A stretch of 64,000 bases of DNA from Paenisporosarcina antarctica (GTDB lineage Bacteria; Bacillota; Bacilli; Bacillales_A; Planococcaceae): contig NZ_CP038015.1 of the NCBI RefSeq assembly GCF_004367585.1, forward strand, positions 840,001-904,000, in the 5' to 3' direction. Shown piece after piece: positions 41,676 through 51,752 of this stretch. Made by a program: the position numbers and the translations under genes. Position 1 is the stretch's first letter. The number at the start of each line of letters is the position of its first letter. A model generated the notes under the pieces. The model searched no databases. It saw only the letters and a list, made by a program, of their open reading frames with translations, and had not been told where the DNA came from.

Positions 41676-42575
41676 ATGACATTGAAAATTGAGCATGTTA
41701 CAAAGAAATTTGGGGATTTTATGGCAGTTAATGATCTATCCATGACAGTTAAACAGGGGAGTATGTATGGTTTTTTAGGTGCTAACGGTGCTGGGAAGAC
41801 AACTATATTTCGCATGATCTTAGGATTATTGGATGCTACTGAAGGAGCTATTACGTGGAATGGACAACCAATTACCTACGCAAGTAGTAAACACATTGGT
41901 TATTTACCTGAAGAACGAGGCTTGTATCCAAAAATGAAAGTTGCAGACCAGTTAGTATATTTAGGACAGCTTCGTGGTATGAAGAAGAACGAAGCTAAAT
42001 TCGCAGCGAGTAAATGGCTTGAACGTTTTGAAGTTCCTCACTATGCACACAAAAAAGTAGAGGAATTATCAAAAGGGAATCAGCAAAAAATTCAAGTGAT
42101 TGCTTCTATAATTCACAAACCTTCGCTTATTATTTTAGATGAACCGTTTAGTGGTTTAGATCCAATAAACGTTGAAATGTTAAAAAAAGCGATATTAGAC
42201 ATTCAAAAAGAGGGGGCAACAATCGTTTTCTCTAGTCACCGCATGGACCATGTAGAAGAATTGTGCGAGCAACTTTGCATTTTACATCACGGGGAATCGA
42301 TTGTAAGCGGAACTCTCAGCGAAGTGAAGCGAGGATTTGGGCTTCAAAACGTGCGATTGAAAGCTGATTTTGACTTAACATATTTAGGACAAATGGATGG
42401 TGTGAGTTCGTTTAAACCTTCAAAAGAAGGTGGTATATTCCAAATTTCAGAAGAACGTACAGCACATGAATTATTACGTGCGGCATTAGAGAAAGGGAAC
42501 ATTCGTTATTTTGCAATAGAAGAACCATCTTTACATGATATCTTCATCCAAAAGGTAGGTGAAAATCATGCGTGA
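41676..42575 (+). CDS. yhaQ: ABC transporter ATP-binding protein YhaQ
   Basis: A 299-residue ATPase of the Na+-efflux/NatA-like type: Walker A G-A-N-G-A-G-K-T-T (about 37-45), signature L-S-K-G-N-Q-Q-K (about 133-140), Walker B L-I-I-L-D-E-P-F-S-G-L-D (about 152-163) and the H-loop S-S-H-R (about 189-192). A C-terminal extension of about 80 residues follows. Works with YhaP in export, possibly of Na+ or a peptide; B. subtilis YhaQP is proposed as a sodium efflux system. AAGGAGG precedes the ATG; it overlaps yhaP by 8 bp. Confidence 0.93.
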   Translation: MTLKIEHVTKKFGDFMAVNDLSMTVKQGSMYGFLGANGAGKTTIFRMILGLLDATEGAITWNGQPITYASSKHIGYLPEERGLYPKMKVADQLVYLGQLRGMKKNEAKFAASKWLERFEVPHYAHKKVEELSKGNQQKIQVIASIIHKPSLIILDEPFSGLDPINVEMLKKAILDIQKEGATIVFSSHRMDHVEELCEQLCILHHGESIVSGTLSEVKRGFGLQNVRLKADFDLTYLGQMDGVSSFKPSKEGGIFQISEERTAHELLRAALEKGNIRYFAIEEPSLHDIFIQKVGENHA

Positions 42576-43836
42576 TTTCTGGACAATATTTAAACAATCT
42601 TTTTGGACAAAAGCAAAGACAAAGTCATTTGTCATTACAACGCTAATTGTAGTGGCGGGTATTTTCTTAATGGCGAATCTTTCTAGCATCATTTCAAAAG
42701 TTCAAGATGTAGGAGTCTTTGGTGAAGGTGTAGATGATCATACAATATTAGTAGTTGATAAGAGTAGCAGTATAGTCACTCAACTTCAACGACAATTAGA
42801 TATGTCGGATAGCGGTATTACATTAAAAGTTACAACCAATTCGAATGATGAGCTTGAGAAGCAAATAACAGACAAAGAAATTGCCAGCTTTTTAGTTTTA
42901 GTATTATCTGATAAAGATACCATTCAAGCATCGTACATATCGGAAAATGCCAATACTTTTGAAATACCAATGACGATTCGAGAAGCTCTGCAAAGCGTTC
43001 AAACAAATATTAAAGCAAACTCTTTAGAATTAACAGAAGAAGAAGTTTCTCAATTATTTTCTCCAATTCAATTTGAACAAACGGCAGTAAGTGCTTCTTC
43101 GAAATCAGAAAAAGAATTAAGCGAAGCACGAGGATTGGTTTACGTCTTAATATTTGTCATCTACTTTGCTGTTTTCTACTATTCAAATATGATAGCGATG
43201 GAAGTCGCAACTGAAAAATCATCACGCGTAATGGAAATAATTATTTCAAGTGTGTCGCCAGTTAAACATATGTTTGCAAAAATTGCTGGTGTAGGAACTC
43301 TGGGATTGTTGCAAATTTCATTATTCGGTTTGGTTGGATTTGCGGCATTACAAACAACTTCATCCGATTTAACATCTGGAGTTTTCTCATTTTTCGGTTT
43401 CGCAAATGTCAGTATAAGTACAATGATATTTGCAATTGTGTTCTTCATACTCGGCTATTTCTTATACGCTACTCTAGCAGCGTTGCTAGGATCTCTTGTG
43501 AGTCGTACTGAAGATGTACAGCAAATATTGTTGCCTATGACATTTTTAATTATCATAGCATCTTTCGTGGCATTTTCAGGACTTGGGAATCCACAAGCAA
43601 CTTATGTGCAAATTGCTTCATACTTCCCATTTTTCACACCCCTTGTGATGTTCTTACGAGTGGGTATGCTTGATTTGCCTGTTTGGGAGCCGGTACTCGG
43701 AATCGGAATATTGTTAGTAACCATATTTATTTTAGGTTGGTTCGGTTCACGAGTTTATCGTGGAGGCGTGTTAATGTATGGTGCATCTCAATCATTAAAA
43801 GATATTAAAGCAGCTATTCAATTAGGAAAAAAATAA
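42568..43836 (+). CDS. yhaP: ABC transporter permease YhaP
   Basis: A 422-residue permease of the ABC-2 (NatB) type. One N-terminal helix (about 18-40), a large extracytoplasmic loop (about 45-185), then five helices to about 400. E-K-S-S-R-V-M-E-I-I-I-S-S-V-S-P (about 215-230) is the NatB coupling-helix signature. ATG 42568 lies inside the end of yhaQ with GGTAGGTGA upstream, so translation is coupled. Second gene of the yhaQP operon, followed by a terminator. Confidence 0.92.
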   Translation: MRDFWTIFKQSFWTKAKTKSFVITTLIVVAGIFLMANLSSIISKVQDVGVFGEGVDDHTILVVDKSSSIVTQLQRQLDMSDSGITLKVTTNSNDELEKQITDKEIASFLVLVLSDKDTIQASYISENANTFEIPMTIREALQSVQTNIKANSLELTEEEVSQLFSPIQFEQTAVSASSKSEKELSEARGLVYVLIFVIYFAVFYYSNMIAMEVATEKSSRVMEIIISSVSPVKHMFAKIAGVGTLGLLQISLFGLVGFAALQTTSSDLTSGVFSFFGFANVSISTMIFAIVFFILGYFLYATLAALLGSLVSRTEDVQQILLPMTFLIIIASFVAFSGLGNPQATYVQIASYFPFFTPLVMFLRVGMLDLPVWEPVLGIGILLVTIFILGWFGSRVYRGGVLMYGASQSLKDIKAAIQLGKK

Positions 43837-43886
43837 TGAGCTAAAAGCTAAGAAAGAATAACGCTTACTTTACTTCATAGAGAAAC

Positions 43887-43919
43887 AGCTGTCGAAGATG
43901 AGATTTCGGCAGCTTTTTG
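43887..43919 (+). terminator. Terminator after yhaP
   Basis: AGCTGTCGAA / TTCGGCAGCT (one G-U pair) with 8-nt loop, then TTTTT. Confidence 0.85.
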
Positions 43920-43987
43920 CATTAATTACGTGTTTGCCACACTGTACCGTTAAGAAGAGACAGTTCAAGTGTCGAGCGATAGCTCAG

Positions 43988-44110
43988 GTGTAATTATTTG
44001 CTGTATCGTTGTAATTATGCAAGATGACGTTGTAAAAATAGACCTCTACGGTGTAAAAAAAACTGATCCACATTGTAATAGTAAAATTAAGTAAGTTAAT
44101 TAATCTCTTA
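43988..44110. mobile_element. IS21-family end remnant (repeated TTGTAA units)
   Basis: Five TTGTAA/GTGTAA units at 43988, 44009, 44030, 44051 and 44073, spaced 21, 21, 21 and 22 bp. The flanking text (AAAATAGACCTCTACGGTGT, then AACTGATCCACA) resembles the multiple terminal repeats of IS21-like elements, whose transposase binds such arrays. No istA/istB frame is present. The 350-bp interval 43920-44285 otherwise holds no gene; the promoter of yhaO must lie at its right end. Confidence 0.55.
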
Positions 44111-44285
44111 ATGTACAACAACATATTACGATCTATTTACCTAAAAAAGAAGAATATGCTAGGTGACTTGTGTGAAATTTGAAATAGTAAAAATGATTTA
44201 ATCCACAACTACCATTTGATAGTAATTTACCAATTCAAATGTTAAAATAAGAACAAACATTCGATTATTGGAGGAGGGTTCCCAC

Positions 44286-45506
44286 ATGACTGCTATTCGA
44301 TTTTTTCACGTAGCTGATTTGCATCTTGATAGTCCATTCAAAGGTGTTACCTCAATGCCTGAGCATCAATTAAAAATGCTACGAAATAGTACATTTGAAG
44401 CTTTTCAAACTCTTATTCAAACGGCGGTTCTAGAAAAGCCTGATTTCGTTCTTATCGTCGGTGATATTTACGACGGAGAAGATCGAAGCTTGCGTGCGCA
44501 ACATAAGTTCCAACATGGGATGGAAACTTTAGATAAACATCAAATTCCAGTGTTTCTTTGTCATGGTAATCATGATCATCTTGGTGGGAAATGGACACGC
44601 TTTCAACTTCCATCAAATGTACATGTATTTCAAAATAAAACCGAAAAAGTCCATATTCGTATAAAACAATATGATGTATACATAAGTGGATTTAGCTATA
44701 AAGAACGACATGTTAAAGAGTCGATGATGGCTTCATATGAAGAAGCTGCACAAATCGATGCGCTACATATTGGCATGTTGCATGGGAGTCTGGCGGGGGA
44801 CGCAACACATGACGTGTATGCGCCTTTCACAAAAGCAGAACTCATTAGCAAAAATTACGATTACTGGGCGCTTGGGCATATCCATAAACGACAAGTCTTA
44901 CATATGGAACCACCAATTGTTTATTCAGGAAATATTCAAAGTCGTCACCGTAATGAAAAAGGGCCAAAAGGGTATTATGATGTCACTCTTGAAAAGGGAG
45001 ATGCACGTCTTACATTCATGCCTACTTCTGCGATTATTTATGATGTGGTTAATTGCTCATGTGAAGACATTGTTCACGCGAATGAGTGGTTTGAGGCAAT
45101 TGAAAAAGCCATTGATCAGTTTCGGAATAAACATGGAGCTGGCGTAATAGAACTCAATTTAACTGAAGTAGATGTTAATAATCTAGCAATGCTTGATGGG
45201 ACTCCAATGGATGAATGGCTATCAATGATTCGAGAAACCCAGGAAATGAAAGAACCGAATGTTTGGGTGCAATCTATCTCAATTGAAACTTCAAAAACCA
45301 TTGAAATAGAGTCGAGTGGACTAACGGAGAATGTGATATCTGTAATGGGAAAATGGGATTCACAACAATGGAAAGAAATCGTTAGTGATGTGTATCAACA
45401 TTCACGGTCGATTCGATTTATGGACAAATTAGCAGACGAAGACTATAAAACCATAGAAAAAGAAGTGCGAGATTTTTTACAAAAAGAACTCTTAGTAAAG
45501 GAGTGA
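44286..45506 (+). CDS. yhaO: DNA repair exonuclease YhaO (SbcD-like)
   Basis: A 406-residue metallophosphoesterase. The metal-binding blocks are H-V-A-D-L-H-L-D (about 8-15), G-D-I-Y-D-G-E-D (about 58-65), C-H-G-N-H-D-H (about 92-98), M-L-H-G-S (about 163-167) and A-L-G-H-I-H-K-R (about 197-204). It is the nuclease partner of the SMC-like ATPase YhaN, analogous to SbcD/Mre11. ATG 44286 follows GGAGGAGGG. Next gene 9 bp away with its ribosome-binding site in the gap; first of the yhaO-yhaN-yhaM operon. Confidence 0.94.
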   Translation: MTAIRFFHVADLHLDSPFKGVTSMPEHQLKMLRNSTFEAFQTLIQTAVLEKPDFVLIVGDIYDGEDRSLRAQHKFQHGMETLDKHQIPVFLCHGNHDHLGGKWTRFQLPSNVHVFQNKTEKVHIRIKQYDVYISGFSYKERHVKESMMASYEEAAQIDALHIGMLHGSLAGDATHDVYAPFTKAELISKNYDYWALGHIHKRQVLHMEPPIVYSGNIQSRHRNEKGPKGYYDVTLEKGDARLTFMPTSAIIYDVVNCSCEDIVHANEWFEAIEKAIDQFRNKHGAGVIELNLTEVDVNNLAMLDGTPMDEWLSMIRETQEMKEPNVWVQSISIETSKTIEIESSGLTENVISVMGKWDSQQWKEIVSDVYQHSRSIRFMDKLADEDYKTIEKEVRDFLQKELLVKE

Positions 45507-45515
45507 GGAAAACCA

Positions 45516-48410
45516 ATGCGCATTCAAAAACTAGTTATTTATGGATTTGGGCAGCACGAAGATATTACAATTGAACTAAAAGATAGGATCAATGTATTTT
45601 TCGGATGCAATGAAGCAGGCAAAACAACGATTCAACAGTTCATGTTGTCAGTGCTGTTTGGGTTCCCTCTTCGAAACCAAGGCCAGCTTAGATATGAACC
45701 AAAAGGTGGAGGGCGTCACGGTGGACAAGTTCATATAAGCCACCCCAAGTTCGGATGTGTAGTGATTGAACGCGTTAAGGGGAAATCTGCTGGTGACGTA
45801 ATAGTTTTCTTTGAAGATGGAACTAGAGGTGAAGAAGAAGCATTGAAAAAGATGCTTTATCGATATGATCGTGCCTCTTTTGAGTCAATTTTCTCGTTTT
45901 CCATTCATCAATTACAAAACTTCGAAAAGATGACTGAAGAAGAACTGAGCCGAACATTACTCGCTTCAGGTACAACTGGAGTAGATGTTATTACCAAGCT
46001 GGAACAACGTGCGACAAAAGAAATGAATGCCTTATTTAAAAAATCTGGAAAGAATCCTCTAATGAACGTGAAAATTGAAGAGCTTCGAACACTCGAACAA
46101 ACATTAAAAGAAGAAAGAGTGAAAATTAACCAATATGAACCTTCAATTTTACGCATGTCAGATATTGACCAACAACTGGACATGTTGAAAGATAAAGAAC
46201 AACAACTTAAATTTCAAAATGAGCAACTTGCTAAATATCGTCAAGCAAAACCATTGTTAGAGCAACAACTTGAGCTCAATACAAAACTTGCCGCTATTAA
46301 TCAACTTACATTTCCAAAAGAAGGAATTCGACGATATGAAGCGATAAAAGATCGTTTACAAGAGCATCAAGTTCAAATAGAGCAACTTCAACAAAGTATT
46401 TTACAGCTACAACAACAATCTAATGAACCATATGAATTTAAACGAATAACAGAAATGGAGGAATTATTGTCAAAAGAAACAGAGTGGCATCACTGGCAGC
46501 TTCGAAAGCAACAACTTACAACTGAACTTGAACAAACGAAACGAGAAATGGAACAGCATAGCCGGTTACTAGGAATTAAAGATGAAGCTCATTTTAACCT
46601 TGTGAAAGATATGGATGTATCACTTCAAAAAGAAGAGCATTTCCAACAAGTAATGCAACAGTTACTACAAGCTGAAGAAGAGACACGTTTTGAAATTAAA
46701 AGCCGTGATCGAGCGCAAAGCGAAAGTGAAGAATTTGAGCGGAAATTAGTTCAACTCAAAACGTCAGCTCCATCTGAAGAGGAACAGCAACAATCTGAAA
46801 AACTGCATTATTTGATAAGACAACTTGCAGAACTAAAAGCACAACAACAAGTTGAGACTGAACCTACAATTAAGAATACAAATACACATGTCATTGTGAG
46901 TGTGCTGATCCTACTTGCCTCTATAATTGGAGCTATTTCTTTTGGGAATGGGGGAATCGCAGTTGGTGGTATTCTTTTAGCAGGAGTAATCTTTGTTTTA
47001 TTGAAGAGCACGAATCAACCTAAGTCTGAAAAACAAACGCAAAATTATCATGCGGAAATAGTGTCTCTTCAACGACAACTGTCAAAGACAGAGCAGCTAG
47101 CTGGACAAGTAAGCTTATATAATGATCGACTTTTGCAACTTACTGAGCAACGACAAGATAGACAACAATTATTAATGAAAATTGAACAAAATGTAATAGC
47201 CGTTATTCAAAAACGTAATGAAGCACAAGAAACCCTGAACCAATTTCTAAAGCTTCACGGATTTGATGGGCTGTTGCAATCACAATTGTTTCCAGAACTC
47301 TTCAAACGTATTCGACAAATTCAAGAACTACATCAATTAAATATACGCAAATCGGCTGAACATCAAGTTGTTGTGGAGCAAATTCATACGCGACTTACTA
47401 AGTTGGAGAAAGCTACAAGTGAATCAATTTCTGAAAATCAGGCTTATAGTCGTTTGCGAAACATTTCCAATGCACTTAAAGAGTGCAAAAAAGAGCAAGA
47501 ACATGATCAGGAACAAGTAAAAAAATGGGCATTTCAGTTAACTGAAAAACAAAAATTGTTTGAAGTGCAGTCAAATGATATTCAAATGCTATGGAGAGAA
47601 GCGCAAGTTGACACTGAACCTTCTTTCTACGAAGCGGACTCAGTATTTCGCCAAAAAGAATCCTTTCAACATAATTTAAAAACAATAAATATACAGTTAG
47701 ATTCTATTGGGAAAATCACTTTACCAACAGAAGATGAAGACCAACAGGAATTCCAACTCGAACAACTAGAAGAGCACTCGAATCATATAGTAAGGACTCA
47801 CAATGACTTGCTAGAAGAAAGAGCGTTATTAAAACAGCAAACTAGCTCGATGTTAAGTGATGAACACTATGGTAATACACTTCAACAATTTGAACAAAAG
47901 AAAGCAGAGCTTGCTGAACTTGCACACAAATGGTCCGTTAATAAGGTGATTACTGAGGCCGTCAGACAAACGATGTATAATTTAAAAGAGAAACGTCTTC
48001 CATTTGTTCTTGAAAAAGCACAACAATTCTTTACTCAGTTAACGAATGGTCGTTATGAATCACTTGCAGTAAATGAAGAAGGAATTTTTGAAGCCATTAA
48101 TCCTCATGGCATGCGTTTTCGTATTGCTGAATTAAGTCAAGCAACTAAAGAACAAGCGTATATTTCTTTACGCTTTGCTTTGTCAGAATCACTTGTTGAT
48201 TCTGTTCCACTTCCAATAATAATGGATGATCCTTTTGTCCATTTTGATAGTTTCCGAGTGAAACAAATGGTACAATTAATGACAGATTTAGAAAACAATC
48301 ATCAATTCTTATACTTTACATGTCATGAAGATATGACATCAATTTGGCCTTATGCACACGTCATTGATGTCTCAACTTTACAAAAAGAAAGGAGTGTGCC
48401 ATTGATATGA
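45516..48410 (+). CDS. yhaN: SMC-like ATPase YhaN (SbcC/Rad50-like)
   Basis: A 964-residue ATPase. Walker A is [11 protein letters not shown] (about 29-39), then long Gln/Glu-rich coiled coils (about 180-430 and 510-820) and the C-terminal half with Walker [11 protein letters not shown] (about 905-914). In the middle two hydrophobic helices (about 456-496) would put a membrane-anchoring hairpin between the coils, a hallmark of the YhaN family. It likely forms a DNA-end or hairpin-processing complex with YhaO. Its stop overlaps yhaM by 4 bp (ATGA). Confidence 0.94.
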   Translation: MRIQKLVIYGFGQHEDITIELKDRINVFFGCNEAGKTTIQQFMLSVLFGFPLRNQGQLRYEPKGGGRHGGQVHISHPKFGCVVIERVKGKSAGDVIVFFEDGTRGEEEALKKMLYRYDRASFESIFSFSIHQLQNFEKMTEEELSRTLLASGTTGVDVITKLEQRATKEMNALFKKSGKNPLMNVKIEELRTLEQTLKEERVKINQYEPSILRMSDIDQQLDMLKDKEQQLKFQNEQLAKYRQAKPLLEQQLELNTKLAAINQLTFPKEGIRRYEAIKDRLQEHQVQIEQLQQSILQLQQQSNEPYEFKRITEMEELLSKETEWHHWQLRKQQLTTELEQTKREMEQHSRLLGIKDEAHFNLVKDMDVSLQKEEHFQQVMQQLLQAEEETRFEIKSRDRAQSESEEFERKLVQLKTSAPSEEEQQQSEKLHYLIRQLAELKAQQQVETEPTIKNTNTHVIVSVLILLASIIGAISFGNGGIAVGGILLAGVIFVLLKSTNQPKSEKQTQNYHAEIVSLQRQLSKTEQLAGQVSLYNDRLLQLTEQRQDRQQLLMKIEQNVIAVIQKRNEAQETLNQFLKLHGFDGLLQSQLFPELFKRIRQIQELHQLNIRKSAEHQVVVEQIHTRLTKLEKATSESISENQAYSRLRNISNALKECKKEQEHDQEQVKKWAFQLTEKQKLFEVQSNDIQMLWREAQVDTEPSFYEADSVFRQKESFQHNLKTINIQLDSIGKITLPTEDEDQQEFQLEQLEEHSNHIVRTHNDLLEERALLKQQTSSMLSDEHYGNTLQQFEQKKAELAELAHKWSVNKVITEAVRQTMYNLKEKRLPFVLEKAQQFFTQLTNGRYESLAVNEEGIFEAINPHGMRFRIAELSQATKEQAYISLRFALSESLVDSVPLPIIMDDPFVHFDSFRVKQMVQLMTDLENNHQFLYFTCHEDMTSIWPYAHVIDVSTLQKERSVPLI

Positions 48411-49345
48411 AGGGTATTACACAATTAGCAGTGGGAGAAGCTGTAGACCATTTTCTACTAATTAAACAATCTACAAAGGCTTTTACAACTACGGGAAATA
48501 AATTTATGACACTGATACTACAAGATAAGAGTGGAGATATTGAAGCAAAACTTTGGGACACAACTGAAGAACATGAGACCTTGTACCATTCGGAGGCGAT
48601 TGTCCGTGTAGGTGGCGAAATCCAACACTATCGAGGAAAAAACCAATTGCGAATTAAAAGTATCCGTGCTGCAAAAGACGATGAAGGCGTTTCGTTAACT
48701 GATCTTGTACCGTCTGCAGAAAAAGCTAAAGAAGTATTGTTCGAGGAATTGATGCAATTTTTCTTTGAAATGAAAAATCCCCACATTCAACGTATTACAC
48801 GGCATTTATTAAAGAAACATCAAGCTGCCATCATGACATTCCCAGCAGCAACTAGAAATCATCATGATTATGTCTCAGGATTAATTGATCATGTTGTTTC
48901 GATGTTGAAACTCGGAAAGTCATTGTGTGACTTATATCCATCGTTAAATAAAGATTTACTATATGCAGGCATCATTTTGCATGATGTAGGTAAAGTTACA
49001 GAGTTATCTGGACCAATCGCAACTTCTTATACAATTGAAGGGAATTTAATAGGCCATATCACCATTATGGTTAATGAAATTTCAAAAGCAGCAGAAGAAT
49101 TGCAAATTAATGGAGAAGAGGTAATGCTTCTTCAACATATGGTGCTATCACATCACGGTAAAGAAGAGTGGGGTAGTCCAAAAAAACCGATGCTACGTGA
49201 AGCCGAAATGCTTCACTATATTGATAATATTGATGCGAAGATGAACATGCTAGACAGGGCATTAAATAAAACGAACCCTGGTGAATTTTCTGAGCGTTTG
49301 TTCCCGCTCGATAATCGCTCTTTCTACAAACCTACATTCGAGTAA
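48407..49345 (+). CDS. yhaM: 3'-5' exoribonuclease YhaM
   Basis: A 312-residue nuclease: an N-terminal OB-fold (about 15-90) with [11 protein letters not shown] (about 42-52), and a metal-dependent HD domain (about 135-300) with [12 protein letters not shown] (about 149-160) and I-L-H-D-V-G-K (about 188-194). It degrades RNA and DNA 3'-5' with Mn2+ or Co2+. ATG overlaps the yhaN stop codon (ATGA), ribosome-binding site AAAGGAGTG. Last gene of the operon. Confidence 0.94.
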   Translation: MKGITQLAVGEAVDHFLLIKQSTKAFTTTGNKFMTLILQDKSGDIEAKLWDTTEEHETLYHSEAIVRVGGEIQHYRGKNQLRIKSIRAAKDDEGVSLTDLVPSAEKAKEVLFEELMQFFFEMKNPHIQRITRHLLKKHQAAIMTFPAATRNHHDYVSGLIDHVVSMLKLGKSLCDLYPSLNKDLLYAGIILHDVGKVTELSGPIATSYTIEGNLIGHITIMVNEISKAAEELQINGEEVMLLQHMVLSHHGKEEWGSPKKPMLREAEMLHYIDNIDAKMNMLDRALNKTNPGEFSERLFPLDNRSFYKPTFE

Positions 49346-49401
49346 GGAAGGTGGGGCAAGTCAAGCTAGATCCATTACACTAAGAAGTTTTTAACCACCA
49401 T

Positions 49402-49435
49402 AAAAGGCGCTCCCCATTTGCGGAAGCGCCTTTTT
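49402..49435. terminator. Bidirectional terminator between yhaM and prsA
   Basis: AAAAGGCGCT / AGCGCCTTTT with extra CCC/CGG-type pairs and T-runs on both strands. Confidence 0.92.
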
Positions 49436-49444
49436 ATGTATCTC

Positions 49445-50338
49445 TTATTCAGCAGCAGCTGGTTCAGCTGGCTCAGGGTTTAAAATTTGATCAATTGCAT
49501 CTTTTAAGTCTTCGTCTTTAATTTTGATGTCAGCATCGTTCATTAATTTCGAAACTTTAGGCAATAAAGTAGTTGTATCTGCTTTTTTCAATTTAAGAGT
49601 ATTAATAATTTCATCTTTATTTTCATCTAATGTCCCAATGTCTGTTTCTCTTTTTTTTGTAACTTCAATTATGTGAAAACCGAAATCTGATTGAACTGGC
49701 TCACTAATTGTATTAAGTTCTAAAGCGAAAGCTGCTTCGGAAAATTCTGGTACCATTTTGTCTGAAGTAAACCAGCCAAGTTCGCCACCTGATTCTTGTG
49801 CCGCTTCTTCAGTTGAGTACTCTTTCGCAACTTCCGCAAAGTCTGCTCCGGCATCAAGTTTAGCTTTTACTTCTTTAGCAGTTTCTTCATCAGCTACTAA
49901 TACATGACGAGCATTTAATTCAGTTTTCATGGTATCGTATTGAGCCTTAACTTCTTCATCTGATACTTTAACGTCTTCAGTCAACGCTTTTTCTTGCAAT
50001 AAATTTAAACGAATGTATTTTTTGTAGCTTTCTTCTGTTTGCCCCTGTTCTACAAGGTACTGTTCAAATGTTTCACCCATTTGTTCTTTTTCTTTTTTAA
50101 ATTGAGCTTCTATTTCTTTGTCTGATACTTCATATTCTGAAGCCAATACTTTTTCGATAATTAATACTTGAAGTGCTTGCTTACCGACAGACTCTTTCAT
50201 TTCTTCATAAAGTTCGTTTTTAGTAATATCTCCAGCTTTAGATGTTACAACTTTTGCATCATCTGATGCTCCGCCGTTACAAGCTGATAAAGCTAGAACC
50301 GATGCTGCTAAGGTAAATGTTAAAACTGATTTTTTCAT
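49445..50338 (-). CDS. prsA: Foldase lipoprotein PrsA
   Basis: A 297-residue extracytoplasmic peptidyl-prolyl isomerase that helps fold secreted proteins. It has an N-terminal signal with lipobox L-S-A-C (Cys at about residue 20), a helical chaperone part (about 25-130) and a parvulin domain (about 133-225), N-A-R-H-V-L-V and later G-G-E-L-G-W-F and F-G-F-H-I-I-E-V. The tail ends in a Pro/Glu/Ala-rich segment. AGGAGTGG precedes the ATG. Convergent with yhaM across a shared terminator. Confidence 0.95.
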   Translation of the reverse strand: MKKSVLTFTLAASVLALSACNGGASDDAKVVTSKAGDITKNELYEEMKESVGKQALQVLIIEKVLASEYEVSDKEIEAQFKKEKEQMGETFEQYLVEQGQTEESYKKYIRLNLLQEKALTEDVKVSDEEVKAQYDTMKTELNARHVLVADEETAKEVKAKLDAGADFAEVAKEYSTEEAAQESGGELGWFTSDKMVPEFSEAAFALELNTISEPVQSDFGFHIIEVTKKRETDIGTLDENKDEIINTLKLKKADTTTLLPKVSKLMNDADIKIKDEDLKDAIDQILNPEPAEPAAAE

Positions 50339-50424
50339 GAGAGTCCACTCCTAATTGTCATCTTTATGCAGTAGTTACTATACCATAAACGATATGAAAA
50401 CCAAAATGGTTCCTTAGTTTGCCT

Positions 50425-50453
50425 ACAAAAGAATCAAAAAAGTGCATACGATA
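50425..50453 (+). promoter_or_regulatory. Mother-cell-type promoter (sigma-K-like) before the YjcZ-type gene
   Basis: CATACGATA (50445-50453) matches the sigma-K -10 pattern CATANNNTA; an AC at 50425 is 18 bp upstream, slightly long. Sporulation expression fits the product family. Confidence 0.5.
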
Positions 50454-50477
50454 ACAAAGAGGAGGGGGGTGTGCGAA

Positions 50478-50570
50478 GTGAGTGGTGGATATCCGCAACA
50501 ATCCAACTTTGCGTTAATTGTTGTATTATTTATTTTATTGATTATCGTAGGGGCAGCGTTCTTGTACTAA
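50478..50570 (+). CDS. YjcZ-family sporulation protein (30 residues)
   Basis: A miniature protein M-S-G-G-Y-P-Q-Q-S-N-F-A-L then a single hydrophobic helix I-V-V-L-F-I-L-L-I-I-V-G-A-A-F and L-Y. The F-A-L-I-V-V-L-F-I-L-L-I-I-V-G pattern is nearly invariant in the YjcZ/SscA-like family, produced during sporulation and involved in spore coat assembly. It begins GTG at 50478 with a very strong AGGAGGGGGG 8 nt upstream and a sigma-K-like promoter. The 260 bp after it hold only a terminator. Confidence 0.9.
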   Translation: MSGGYPQQSNFALIVVLFILLIIVGAAFLY

Positions 50571-50797
50571 AAAAAAGCGAAGCAGGCCATTATAGTCAGA
50601 CAACGGTACTGGAAAGGACAAATAAGTTAAAGAAGGTTAAATACGCGACATCGTGCTCCTGCAGTTACTTGTTGCAATGCCTTTATGAACCATATCTTAT
50701 GGATCCAAGCTTAGTGACGGTCTAGCCTGTGAAGCTAGAAAAAAGACTTTAAATAAAGGGATTTCTTAAATGAGTAAACCTTTTATAAGAAGTAAAG

Positions 50798-50837
50798 AAA
50801 AAGTCCATTTGCCTGCTTTCAGGCGAATGGACTTTTT
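50798..50837. terminator. Bidirectional terminator
   Basis: AAAAAGTCCATTTGCCT / AGGCGAATGGACTTTTT (one G-T pair) with loop GCTTTC; downstream of the YjcZ-type gene and of the minus-strand membrane gene. Confidence 0.9.
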
Positions 50838-51022
50838 TATGCGGTTAAAGTAATTTTCACATAAAAGGAAATGAGTAAAATCGTAATCAAAACATTAATG
50901 GTTCGGAAAATCTTATTATGTTTTTCTTCAGGAATTTCCCGTACCATACATAACGCGTAAGTCATTCGATTAATCTGAAATAAGTACACAACTGAGAATA
51001 GCACTATTACCGTAATAATCAT
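50837..51022 (-). CDS. Small two-span membrane protein, unknown
   Basis: A 61-residue protein with two hydrophobic helices (about residues 2-20 and 42-58) and a basic loop N-R-M-T-Y-A-L-C-M-V-R-E between. I do not recognise it. ATG 51022 follows GGGGAGGAAT at good spacing, and a terminator begins right after the stop codon, so the gene looks real. Directly downstream of the DUF3267 gene on the same strand (69-bp gap). Confidence 0.65.
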   Translation of the reverse strand: MIITVIVLFSVVYLFQINRMTYALCMVREIPEEKHNKIFRTINVLITILLISFYVKITLTA

Positions 51023-51091
51023 GTCTATTCCTCCCCTCTGCCCAATCCTCACAATCATAACAAATTAGCGAGAAAAAGAACAGTAATCAGA

Positions 51092-51637
51092 CTAAATAGT
51101 AGCAGGAGGGACTAAAATTTCATAACCTGTGTCTGTTTCTTCAATAAACGCTTTTTTAGGTGAGCGGGCTAGATTTTTAATATATAATAAATCAATTAGA
51201 CATAGACCACTATGAAACGCGAGTAAAATTGTAAAGTAGTGACCAAATGCTGGTAGCATGAACGCGCCAGCTACAAGAATACTGTTAATAATAAAAAATG
51301 GAGCAAGTAAAGCGAATAAGAAAAGAGCTTTAGGTACAGGCTCTTTTATTCGTATGGATAAAATTGGTATAAAGTTGAATTGTTTTTTTACTGAGAACTG
51401 AATATTATTACTATAACGAACTAACGGTATACAATGAAGTGCTTTATGAATTGGATAGATCAAAACAAAGCTGAGTATAAAAATGGAAAATCGTTCGTCA
51501 GAAAGTCGACTATCATTTAAAATTCCAATCATCACATAAAAGAGTGAAAAAACAGCAATGACGAGTATTGACGATAACATGAAAATACGGTCAAATCCGT
51601 ATTGTTTTTTTACGTTTATAGTTTTCCAGCAGTGCAC
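51092..51637 (-). CDS. DUF3267 membrane protein (YhaJ-like, zincin-type)
   Basis: A 181-residue protein with about five hydrophobic helices. The motif Y-P-I-H-K-A-L-H-C-I-P-L (about 63-74) holds two His in H-x-x-x-H, resembling the degenerate metalloprotease site of DUF3267 proteins; the Glu of HExxH is Lys here, so activity is doubtful. The opening H-C-W-K-T-I-N resembles B. subtilis YhaJ and the position near hpr agrees. GTG at 51637 is chosen because AGGAG lies 9 nt upstream, while the in-frame ATG abuts it. Confidence 0.78.
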   Translation of the reverse strand: MHCWKTINVKKQYGFDRIFMLSSILVIAVFSLFYVMIGILNDSRLSDERFSIFILSFVLIYPIHKALHCIPLVRYSNNIQFSVKKQFNFIPILSIRIKEPVPKALFLFALLAPFFIINSILVAGAFMLPAFGHYFTILLAFHSGLCLIDLLYIKNLARSPKKAFIEETDTGYEILVPPATI

Positions 51638-51752
51638 GGTATGCATCTCCTAATATAAAATAATATGGTGGCAGATACATACATTACGATGTTTTGTTGG
51701 AAAAAGCAAGTCTACAAATATTACATTTTTGGTAACGGTCTCAATCGTTGCT

